A stretch of DNA of 64,000 nucleotides from DATEDA01 sp963744255 (GTDB lineage Bacteria > Pseudomonadota > Gammaproteobacteria > Burkholderiales > SG8-39): NCBI GenBank assembly GCA_963744255.1, contig CAVUSZ010000041.1, forward strand, positions 190,172 to 254,171. The letters are read 5' to 3'. The notes beneath the pieces are model-generated. The model was not told where the DNA came from, searched no databases, and saw only the letters and a list, made by a program, of their open reading frames with translations. The translations under genes and the position numbers were made by a program. Each line of letters starts with the position of its first letter. Position 1 is the stretch's first letter. Positions 43,092 to 50,481 of the stretch are shown piece after piece.

Positions 43092-45128
43092 ATGCAACAC
43101 GTCATCCTGATCGGCATAGACCATCCCGTCGCGCCCCATTTCGTCCTGCACAAGCTGTGCGAGGGTGGCGTATGGGTTAGCTGCATCGCGAACGATAGGC
43201 GCGCGGCCGATGCACTGGCGAGCAAGCTGCGGGCAATATCGGCGGGACGCGAGGCTGTCGATCATGAGGCAATAGAGCGGCGGCTCACCATTGTCGATGC
43301 GCTGGATGTCGGCCTCGTAACCGGTGCCGATGCTCAAGAGCCGAACGCACCGGCGCTCTACGTGTTTCTCTCGAGCTCCGACGTCTCGGGCCTGCTCGAT
43401 GACAGGGTGCCCGGTCCTCTGCACCGATCGCTCAGTGAAGCCGTCGGCGCTCGGACGGCGGCGTTTCGCCGCGTGCATCTCGTCACCGACCTCTACAGCC
43501 CGGCGAGCGACGGGCCGGTGGATCGCCGTTTGGCAAAAATCGAGCTGGCGCTCGCTCCTTACTTCCGCGCCGGCACGGAGTTTTGCAGCTATTGCTTGGG
43601 ACTTTCGGTCAGCGACGCGAATAGCGATGACCGCTTCGACACCCTCCAGGTCGACGCCGCGATCGATCAGGTCGTGGGCATGGTGTTCGATGTGAAGCGC
43701 CGATCGACTGAATACTTCAGCCGCTACCCGTTGCGACTCGCAGCGCAGAACTGCTGCCCGATGCGCGTGATGTCCGCCGCGAGCGCCGCGGCGTTCATCG
43801 CATCGGCCGAGGGCGAAATGCCGCCTGGACATCATCTACTGCTAGGCCGACAGCTCTGCTCCATGAAGGACTTGGTCGACCGCATCGCGGCGGCGATCCC
43901 CAACACGATCCAGACCATGGCGGCCGGTGACTCTCCCCGTCCGGACGCGGCATCCGCCGTCGTCGCTGCCGGACTGCTGGAGGTTGCGAAGCGCTGTCAG
44001 GTCGGCGTCGCTGGCATGGACGCCGCCCGATTGGCCGGTTTGCGCGTGCACGAGATCGGGGCGACAACGGTCGACCTATCGGCTGCCGTCGATCGCGTCG
44101 TCAAAGCGCGGGCGCATGAAGACCAGACGATGCGGCGGCGGTTTGTGGACTTGCCGGGGATCCAGCTCAAGCAGACGCCGCAGGCGTCGTTGCAATACTT
44201 CAGCTGTGAGACGGGTGCGAAGGTCCTGCTCATCGTGAATGCATTTGGCTTGTCTTTGGACTTTTGGCAAATGCTGACCGGCGCACTGCGCGACCGGTTC
44301 AAGGTCATCGCAATTGAGCGGCTGCGCGCCGGAGACGGGGAAACCCGTGCTTCGCCGACCTATTATTCCACCGACGACTACGTCGGCGATTACGTCGCGG
44401 ACGTCCGCACGGTGCTGAGCTGCGAGGGGGTGAATCGCTGTCATGTCGTCGGCTGGTGTGGGGGCGCCAAGCTCGCGATCGAGCTGGCTCACGCGTTGCC
44501 AGACGCCGTCGAGTCGTTGAGCTTCATCGCGCCGTCATTCGCCGGCATGGACGGATTCAGCGGCGGCGATTCTGCCTACGAAAAGAGCCTGCACACCATG
44601 TGCAAGATCGTGAACCAAGCGCCCAAGGCCGCCGCTAACATGGCGAGCTCGATGATGGCGATCATGAACAAGGGCGGCGGCGATCTCGATCGTTTCGACC
44701 AGGCCCGCAAAGAGGCCGTCGACGTGTTGGAGCTGGCAGACAGTCATCACCTGCCCTTGCTGTACCGGCCGTTTTCCAGTGCGCAGAACATGATCGACTT
44801 CAGCGCACAACTGATGCGCTTCCGCAGCCACGACATCACGTCGCGACTGCGTGGCGAGCGGATGCAACTTCCGGTCATGCTGATCACCGGCTCGACCGAT
44901 ACGACGACCTCGTCGGAACGGGCCAAGGACATTTGCGGTAGGCTCGGCAACATCGCCGGCTTCGAGATCCAGGGCAGCGGGCACTACCTGATCCATCAAA
45001 ACTACGCGATCGTCGCCGAGCTATTGACGGCCTTTACGCAGGAAGGCGTGGGCACGGCCTCGTCCCATCCACGGGTCGAACCTACCCTCTTCAAGCAAAC
45101 GGCACCCATCGTCACGGGCGAGCTCTAG
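43092..45128 (+). CDS. Fusion of an SDR-like domain with an alpha/beta-hydrolase (Cys nucleophile)
   Basis: A 678-residue protein. The first 330 residues begin HVILIGIDHPVAPHFVL and have the alternating strand-helix pattern of an extended SDR or thioester-reductase-like fold, but the glycine-rich NAD(P) motif is poor and YxxxK is not obvious, so this part may be non-catalytic. From about residue 365 an alpha/beta-hydrolase fold follows: VLLIVNAFGLSLDFW, a nucleophile elbow GWCGGAK with C456 in place of serine, D603 in TGSTDTTT and H631 in GSGHYLIH. Cysteine nucleophiles occur in some thioesterases and dienelactone hydrolases. It lies 24 bases after NRPS2, so it may proofread or modify the released product. 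I do not recognise this domain combination. Confidence 0.75.
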   Translation: MQHVILIGIDHPVAPHFVLHKLCEGGVWVSCIANDRRAADALASKLRAISAGREAVDHEAIERRLTIVDALDVGLVTGADAQEPNAPALYVFLSSSDVSGLLDDRVPGPLHRSLSEAVGARTAAFRRVHLVTDLYSPASDGPVDRRLAKIELALAPYFRAGTEFCSYCLGLSVSDANSDDRFDTLQVDAAIDQVVGMVFDVKRRSTEYFSRYPLRLAAQNCCPMRVMSAASAAAFIASAEGEMPPGHHLLLGRQLCSMKDLVDRIAAAIPNTIQTMAAGDSPRPDAASAVVAAGLLEVAKRCQVGVAGMDAARLAGLRVHEIGATTVDLSAAVDRVVKARAHEDQTMRRRFVDLPGIQLKQTPQASLQYFSCETGAKVLLIVNAFGLSLDFWQMLTGALRDRFKVIAIERLRAGDGETRASPTYYSTDDYVGDYVADVRTVLSCEGVNRCHVVGWCGGAKLAIELAHALPDAVESLSFIAPSFAGMDGFSGGDSAYEKSLHTMCKIVNQAPKAAANMASSMMAIMNKGGGDLDRFDQARKEAVDVLELADSHHLPLLYRPFSSAQNMIDFSAQLMRFRSHDITSRLRGERMQLPVMLITGSTDTTTSSERAKDICGRLGNIAGFEIQGSGHYLIHQNYAIVAELLTAFTQEGVGTASSHPRVEPTLFKQTAPIVTGEL

Positions 45129-45139
45129 CCGAACTTCGC

Positions 45140-45321
45140 GGATTCGCGGGGTTGACGAGGGGTACGTGGTTGATGCGCCATAGGTCGACCCTGACGTAGA
45201 GCTCGCCCGCCTCGGGCAATAGCTTCACTTTGACCCCCGGCCGGGCTTCTCGCCAAGGCTTGCTCAAAAGCGCCTGCTCGAACCGGTTGAGGCGGGTGCA
45301 GGCTGTTCGGTCTAAGCGCAT
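45140..45321 (-). pseudogene. IS4/IS1634-type transposase fragment
   Basis: A short piece in one frame (TRLNRFEQALLSKPWREARPGVKVKLLPEAGELYV) that matches the middle of a transposase family where KPW, ARPGVKVKLL and GELYV are conserved. After LYV the similarity stops, and neither end of the gene is present. It lies between the last biosynthetic gene and the LuxR gene. The remaining 160 bases to the regulator (45322-45483) hold only its upstream region. Confidence 0.6.
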
Positions 45322-45483
45322 AGGCGATGAATATATTCACCCTTTGGACGATGTCACTTGCCCCATCCGCTGACTTATATTCTTCGTATCGTATGCGCAG
45401 TGAATCGCCGCACGGACCGTGGATGCTGAAGCATGCATCGCGAGCACGATCGGCCGGGGCGTCATCAAGTCAAAGGATGAGAG

Positions 45484-46359
45484 ATGGACAGCAACCTTCG
45501 CGTCGGCAGACCATTGGCGGCAACGTACGGGTCTTCACTGCCAGCCGTCCGATCTGAACGTGCGACTTATTTCGGCCGGGCAGCAGAAGACCCGGTCATG
45601 TATGACCTGAGGACTTCAGCCGCTGAGTTGCAGATGCTGCTGCAAATCATCGATCGCCTGACGATCGCGTCGGCAGGCACGCCTGATCTAGATGACGCTA
45701 TTGCCGAGCTCAGCGAGCTCGTGCCGTTCGAAAGGTGCGTGTTGCTCCATGAGCGCATCAAAGAGCCGGGCTCTACGACCCTGGTGTATGAGTTTTCCGG
45801 AGTCCCCGTGGAACGGACCAAACAACGCGTTAGCGCGCGGGGCGCGTTGAGGATCGATTGTTACCTCGATTGCCTGCAGAGGACGGAGACGTTTCAAAAC
45901 GCCTTCTCGTGGTGCGGAAACGCCAGCAGCGACGGGAAGCTCGACGAGGAAATCGTCGCGTTGTCGGAGCAGATCCGCGCCAGTCGAGGGGTCGCGGGGA
46001 CCGTCACCTCGCCCGGCGGCCAAAGTGACGGCATCACTCTGATCCAATTGCAGTATGGTGACAAGCAAGGCGCCGGCAAGCACCTGTTGTTCGTCAATTC
46101 GATCGTGCGGCATTTGCATCATTACTTCGTTCGCTGCCGCAAGAGCTTCCATTCAGTGGGCGCACGGCACAACTTGACGTCCAAGGAAGAGGATGTGTTG
46201 CGGTGGGTGACGGAGGGCAAGACCTCCTGGGAGATCGGCACGATACTGTCGGTGACGGAACGGACCGTGAAATTCCATTTGCACAACATCTACGCCAAAT
46301 TGAATGTCGTCAACCGCGCCCAGGCGGTGATGATGGCGAACCGGTTGAGCTTGATTTAG
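45484..46359 (+). CDS. LuxR-family transcriptional regulator
   Basis: A 291-residue regulator with a C-terminal helix-turn-helix of the LuxR/GerE type: LTSKEEDVLRWVTEGKTSWEIGTILSVTERTVKFHLHNIYAKLNV (about 225-272). The N-terminal 200 residues have the size and position of an autoinducer-binding domain (LVPFERCVLLHERI, LLFVNSIVRHLHHYFV), but the Trp, Tyr and Asp residues typical of acyl-homoserine-lactone binding are not evident, so the ligand may be different. No luxI-type synthase is in the window. The start at 45484 has GGATGAGAG just upstream; a later ATG at 45598 is an alternative. Its place at the right border suggests it controls the cluster. Confidence 0.9.
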   Translation: MDSNLRVGRPLAATYGSSLPAVRSERATYFGRAAEDPVMYDLRTSAAELQMLLQIIDRLTIASAGTPDLDDAIAELSELVPFERCVLLHERIKEPGSTTLVYEFSGVPVERTKQRVSARGALRIDCYLDCLQRTETFQNAFSWCGNASSDGKLDEEIVALSEQIRASRGVAGTVTSPGGQSDGITLIQLQYGDKQGAGKHLLFVNSIVRHLHHYFVRCRKSFHSVGARHNLTSKEEDVLRWVTEGKTSWEIGTILSVTERTVKFHLHNIYAKLNVVNRAQAVMMANRLSLI

Positions 46360-46499
46360 GGAAGCTCTGAATTTTCCGGGGTTAGCGACGACAGTGATTG
46401 CACATTGCGGCATCGAGGTTCGAGACGCGGTACGAAGGGACTCGCGTCTCGTTTGGCTGCCTTTCTGAGCCCGCTTGCTGCCATTTCCGCCGATCATGG

Positions 46500-47000
46500 A
46501 CGCACCTCTCCTATGGGCTCAACAACCGGTATCGAACACGGTACAGGTTGGCGAGCCCGAACAAGGTGTGCATCTGCGCGAGATTCTTCGAGATGCCGCG
46601 GTAGCGCACCTTGGCGTGCCCCCACAGGCGCTTGACCAGCAGGAACGGATGCTCGACCACCGCCCGGATCCGCGACAAGCGCCGGTTGCGAAGCCGCTGC
46701 GCCTGGGTGAGCGGACGGTGCTTGGTGCCGCGCTGGTTGACAGCGAACGCGATCCCACTGGCCTCGGCCTGGGCCTTGAGTTCCTTGGAGTGACAGGTTA
46801 TCCAACGACTTCCTCGACCGCCTCCATCGGCGGCGCGAGGCGCACGTCCGCCCCGGCGCGCGGCAACTGATATCGGCGAGCACTTCGTCTCGGGTGAGGA
46901 CGGCGTCCGGATCGCGGGCGCGTGATTGCGCGCGATTGCTCTTCCAGATCCGCTCGTGGAGCCGAGCCCTCGGCGCGTCCTGGCGCGTAGGGCGATCAGA
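46500..47000 (-). pseudogene. IS5-family transposase C-terminal remnant
   Basis: Read on the minus strand with frame changes, the sequence gives VNQRGTKHRPLTQAQRLRNR, then RAVVEHPFLLVKRLWGHAKV, RYRGISKN and MHTLFGLANLYRVRYRL. These are the landmarks of the C-terminal third of IS5-family transposases, including the glutamate of the DDE triad in VVEHPF. The part toward 47000 is scrambled and no terminal repeat is recognised. It forms the right-hand counterpart of the IS pieces at 13.2-14.5 kb. Confidence 0.75.
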
Positions 47001-47005
47001 CCAAG

Positions 47006-47730
47006 TCACCGCATCTTGTCACGCTCGCGCTCGATCCGAGCAGCGGCCGCCCGCCGCCCGCCGTTCGCAGCGCATCCACGATGCCGAGGCGGGCCGCTCT
47101 GACGGCAGGCAGAAATCCTCCCGCTAAGCCCATCGCGCGCGCGAAGGCGAGCGAGAGCAGTGGAATCTGCGGGGTCAGGGTGAAGCGGAAAGCGCGCTCG
47201 GAGAACGATAGACAGTTCAGGGTGGAGATCTGCACGAGTTGCATCGCTGCAGCCAGCGCGAGCCCGACGCCCCAGCCGATCGGGCTGAGCCCGAGCGCCT
47301 CGAGCAGGAACGCGGCGAGGATGCTTGATCGGCGGAAGCCGAGGGCGCGCAGCGCGCCGATTTGGCGCACGCGGCTGGCGACCGCGGTGTACATCGTGAT
47401 CATCGCGCCGATCGAGAAGGCGATCGAGAGCGTGAGCCCGAGGACCGTGATGAAGTTCGACAACAGCTCCGACTGCTCCTCGTAGAACTGGCGCTCGGGC
47501 CTCACCTCGACGGTCAGCCTCGGATCGGATTCGAGCCGCGCTTTGAGCGCCTGGAAGGCCTCGGGGTCGGCGAGCTGTCGCGGCGACCGAGTTGACGAAG
47601 GGCGCGTCGACCGCTCGACCGAGCTCGGCTGCGCGGCGGGGGTCGTGAATGTCGACCAGGAAGACATCGATCTGGTCGGTGCCGCCGCCTTGCGCGCGGC
47701 CCCTCAACGTCTCGTCAGCGCACAGGAGCC
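47006..47730 (-). pseudogene. FtsX/MacB-type permease C-terminal part, copy B
   Basis: A longer version of the fragment at 12.8-13.2 kb. The frame from about 47580 down to 47006 reads ADPEAFQALKARLESDPRLTVEVRPERQFYEEQ, then ITVLGLTLSIAFSIGAMITMYTAVASRV, LGFRRSSILAAFLLEAL, VQISTLN and GLAGGFLPAVRAARLGIVDALRTAG. Upstream of 47590 the coding text continues in another frame (GGTDQIDVFLVDIHDPRRAAELG), so the gene has a frameshift and lacks its N-terminal membrane helix. No ATPase partner is next to it. The stretch 47731-47999 holds nothing I can identify. Confidence 0.8.
47058..47433. repeat. Direct repeat, right copy (pairs with 12821-13197)
   Basis: The part of FtsX copy B that matches the left copy in the same orientation. 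The copies differ by scattered substitutions, several single-base indels and one 12-base indel, so they are old or came from two related donors. The distance between them is about 34 kb and includes the whole biosynthetic cluster. Confidence 0.8.
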
Positions 47731-47999
47731 TTCCGGACGTCCGCACGCCTTTGATCGGAGGCCGTCGACATCGCGTGGTGCACAGCGCCTGCTGACGTCT
47801 CGCAGCGGCGCTGCGATGGAACGCACGACAACGGTGCGCAGCGATCGAAAGGGCGAAATGTGCGACGGACCATCGAACAATCGCGAACACTCGTGCGGGC
47901 TAGTCCTGCGGAACGATGCAACCCAAGACCTCGGTCGGATGTGCCGCGCATCGACAGCTACGTAGTATTCGGCCGTATCACTCGCCACGGTGACAACCG

Positions 48000-48467
48000 A
48001 TGACTGCAACGCTGGACAACACGGCGCCGGCCCGATCCCGCATCGATTGGTCTCGCGCCGTGCGCGCGCGAAACGACGGCACACCAAACGACGGCACACC
48101 TATCGCGGCGGCGCCGTACCGCGGCCGCTATCCGCGGACGGGAGGGCTCGCGTGCGTTCGGGGCGACGTCGCCGAGGACTTCCTCGGCTTGAACCGGGAA
48201 ACCTACGATGCGCTGCGGGCGACGACCAGCGCGATCGTCCACTGCGCGCCGCTCACGAGCTTCGGGCGCAAGCCCGAGCAGTACGAGGCGATCAATTTCC
48301 GCGGCACCGAGCGGGTGATCGAGTTTGCGACGCGCGGCCCCGCGGCGCCGATCCCGCTGCTCTATGTCAGCACCGCGTGCGTCTGCGGCGAGCGTCGGGG
48401 CGTGTTCGGCGAGGAGGACCTGGAGCTCGGCCAGCGGCTCGGCAGTCCGTACGAGGAGAGCAAATAG
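48000..48467 (+). pseudogene. Thioester-reductase-like SDR, truncated at both ends
   Basis: Residues from about 50 on read VRGDVAEDFLGLNRETYDALRATTSAIVHCAPLTSF, then EAINFRGTERVIEFAT and PIPLLYVSTACVCGERRGVF, ending PYEESK. This is the middle of an NAD-binding-4 (fatty acyl reductase/thioester reductase) domain, and ends just after the YxxSK catalytic lysine. The nucleotide-binding GATGFLG segment that should come first is replaced by unrelated sequence containing a 15-base tandem duplication, and a TAG cuts off the C-terminal half. Not functional. It opens the small decaying lipid locus. Confidence 0.75.
48071..48100 (+). repeat. Perfect 15-base tandem duplication
   Basis: AAACGACGGCACACC occurs twice in a row (48071-48085 and 48086-48100). 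It is in frame and gives the peptide NDGTPNDGTP inside the SDR remnant, at the seam where the SDR similarity begins. Confidence 0.9.
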
Positions 48468-49025
48468 ATGATGGAAGTCCAGATGGGCGTCGGCGAGCCC
48501 CTGGACCTCGGCGAGCTCGCCGCCCGCATCTCGCCCTACACCGTCGGCTCGTCCCCCGAGCGGGCATACATCCGCGCGGTGACCGGGGCGAAGTTCGCCT
48601 GGTACTTCGCGAGGCTCGAGCGCAACGTCAGCGCGTTCCGGGCGGCACGCCGTGCTCGCCGGGGATTGCCGAAGGCCGTCGCCAAGGTCGTCCGCGAAGC
48701 GACCGGCATCCTCGTCACCTACCGTACCGACCCGGGCTGGATGCCCGTATTCGGCGCGGCGCAGGCGCTGCTCGTCGAGCGCGGCAGTCCGCTCACCCAA
48801 GCGGCGATCGTCGCGCGCAAGATCGGCATCCCGACGATCGTCCAGATCCCCGGTCTCACCCAGCAGGTGAAGACCGGGATGCGGCTCAAGGTCGACGGCC
48901 ACAGCGGCCGGATCGAAGTCCTCGAGACCAAAGCGGCGCTCCCGCGCCGCGTTGCTCCTGACTCGGGGAGGAACGAGGGGCATGGTCCCGCGTTCCTCGA
49001 GGGCCTTGGAGGCGGCTTGACATGA
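48468..49025 (+). CDS. PEP-utilising enzyme swivel-domain protein lacking the catalytic histidine
   Basis: A 185-residue protein that corresponds to the phosphohistidine (swivel) domain of PEP synthase/PPDK-like enzymes. The family text is clear: ATGILVTYRTDPGWMPVFGAAQALLVERGSPLTQAAIVARKIGIPTIVQIPGLTQQV. In functional domains the motif is G-G-x-x-S-H; here it reads GSPLTQA, with Gln in place of the phosphorylated His. The ATP-grasp and PEP-binding domains are absent. The upstream helical part (LDLGELAARISPYTVG) could be a remnant of the linker. It starts right after the SDR stop and its end overlaps the desaturase start (ATGA), so it may still be translated. Catalysis is not expected. Confidence 0.65.
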   Translation: MMEVQMGVGEPLDLGELAARISPYTVGSSPERAYIRAVTGAKFAWYFARLERNVSAFRAARRARRGLPKAVAKVVREATGILVTYRTDPGWMPVFGAAQALLVERGSPLTQAAIVARKIGIPTIVQIPGLTQQVKTGMRLKVDGHSGRIEVLETKAALPRRVAPDSGRNEGHGPAFLEGLGGGLT

Positions 49026-50113
49026 GCCCCGTCGGCGAACCGCGCGCGTTGCCCGTGCCCTCGCGAGGCGCATGGGGCCGTGCGCTCGACCAGACGGAGA
49101 CGCTCGCCGATGCACCCGACAGCGCCCTGCGGCGCTTCATCATCGATCCGCGAGACGAGCCCCATGTGAAGCTGCTTCTGCGTTGCACGCTAGTGCCGTT
49201 CGCGGCGGCCGGGCTATTCCATCTGGGCAGCTTCCCGTGGTGGCTCGCGGGTGCCTACTGGCTGGTGTGGGCGGGCCTCTTTGCCGACCGCTTCGCCACC
49301 ATGCTCCACTGCATCAACCACCGCCCGCTCTTCACGAAGCGCTGGTTGAATCGTCTCGTCCAGTGGCTCCTCTGCCCGTTCTTCGGGCAGTCGCCGGACA
49401 GCTTCTTCGAGCACCACATGGGCATGCACCACGTCGAGGACAACTTGCCCGGGGACTTGAGCTCGACGCTGAAGTACCAGCGCGACGACCTCGTTCAGTT
49501 CCTGTGCTACTACGCCAAGTTCATCCTCACCGGCCCGTTCGCGCTCGCGCTCTACCACGCGCGCAAGGGCAACCGCAAGCTCGTGCCCCGGATCCTGACC
49601 GGCGAGCTCGCCTTCTACGCGCTGTGCATCGCCGCCGGGCTGTGGCGCTGGCAACCCGCGCTGGTGGTGTTCATCGTCCCGTTCTTCTTCACGCGCTTCA
49701 TGCTGATGGCCCGCAACTGGGCCCAGCACGCTTTCGTGGATCCCGAGGAGCCCGCCAATCCATACCGGAACAGCATCACCTGTCTCGGCTTGCGGTACAA
49801 CGAGCGCTGCTTCAACGACGGCTACCACGTCCACCACACTGCGCGGCCTACCGCGCACTTCAGCGAGCTCGCGGACGAGTTCGAGGACAACATCGGGACC
49901 TACGGGCGCGCCGACGCGATCGTCTTCGACCGGCTGGACTTCGTCGCGGTGTGGAGCCTGCTGATGACCCGCCGGCTCGAGACCCTCGCGGCCTTCTTCG
50001 CGCATCTGCCCGGCGCCCCGGAGCGCAGCGACGCGGAGGTCGTGCAGCTGTTCCGGCGCCGCCTCGCGCCGATCCGCGTCGCGCCGCCGAGTGCCCACCC
50101 GATACCGCTTTGA
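49022..50113 (+). CDS. Fatty acid desaturase
   Basis: A membrane diiron desaturase of 363 residues. The three histidine boxes are present: HCINHR (about 98-103), HHMGMHH (about 138-144) and GYHVHH near residue 266. Hydrophobic segments lie at about 56-92 and 195-235 (FYALCIAAGLW and LVVFIVPFFFTRFML). The length and spacing are normal, so it should be functional. It introduces a double bond into a fatty acyl chain carried by lipid, CoA or ACP. It overlaps the preceding gene by four bases and is followed by a FAAL, so a carrier-bound acyl chain is a reasonable substrate. The C-terminal 60 residues (RRLAPIRVAPPSAH) extend beyond the usual core. Confidence 0.92.
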   Translation: MSPVGEPRALPVPSRGAWGRALDQTETLADAPDSALRRFIIDPRDEPHVKLLLRCTLVPFAAAGLFHLGSFPWWLAGAYWLVWAGLFADRFATMLHCINHRPLFTKRWLNRLVQWLLCPFFGQSPDSFFEHHMGMHHVEDNLPGDLSSTLKYQRDDLVQFLCYYAKFILTGPFALALYHARKGNRKLVPRILTGELAFYALCIAAGLWRWQPALVVFIVPFFFTRFMLMARNWAQHAFVDPEEPANPYRNSITCLGLRYNERCFNDGYHVHHTARPTAHFSELADEFEDNIGTYGRADAIVFDRLDFVAVWSLLMTRRLETLAAFFAHLPGAPERSDAEVVQLFRRRLAPIRVAPPSAHPIPL

Positions 50114-50189
50114 TCACCCCTCTCAAGGACACCGAAATCGATCCCGACCGGCCGACGACCCGTACGGGAGCAGCGTCAAACTCTCTGGA

Positions 50190-50440
50190 GGCGCGTTTGA
50201 GCAGGCGGTGCTTCAACGCCGGCTACCACATCTTCCATCACGTCAGGAAGGGGACGCACTACACCGAGCTCGCGACCGAGTTCGCGCAGAACCGCGAGAA
50301 GTAGGGGCGCGGGGACGCGGTCGAAGCGGCCGATGGCGGGGTCGGCGTCAGCCTGCCACGGGTGCCGCTCGACCCCGGGGCCCTGCGCGCGGCGGCGCAC
50401 GCGAGCGATGTGCCGCTCCGCGACTAGCTCGTGCGGCAAT
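50190..50440 (+). pseudogene. Second fatty acid desaturase, C-terminal fragment
   Basis: Bases 50203-50304 read RCFNAGYHIFHHVRKGTHYTELATEFAQNREK and then a stop. This matches the third histidine box region of the neighbouring desaturase (RCFNDGYHVHH, then HFSELADEFEDN), but with different residues, so it comes from a second, diverged desaturase gene. Past the stop, further family-like text follows (GRGDAV, AAHASDVPLRD). All upstream parts are missing. It fills the 370-base gap between the intact desaturase and the FAAL. Confidence 0.75.
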
Positions 50441-50481
50441 ACAGCTGATCCGTTCAATTACCCTATCGAGGACTTGCCACC

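Noticed and set aside
45322..45483. A lux-box-like palindrome upstream of the LuxR gene
   Set aside because: Only very short dyads such as ATGCTGAAGCAT are seen; nothing of about 20 bases with the usual spacing.
47704..48099. A 131-codon minus-strand frame between FtsX copy B and the SDR remnant
   Set aside because: Basic, Arg-rich composition, no ribosome site and no family; it looks like chance.
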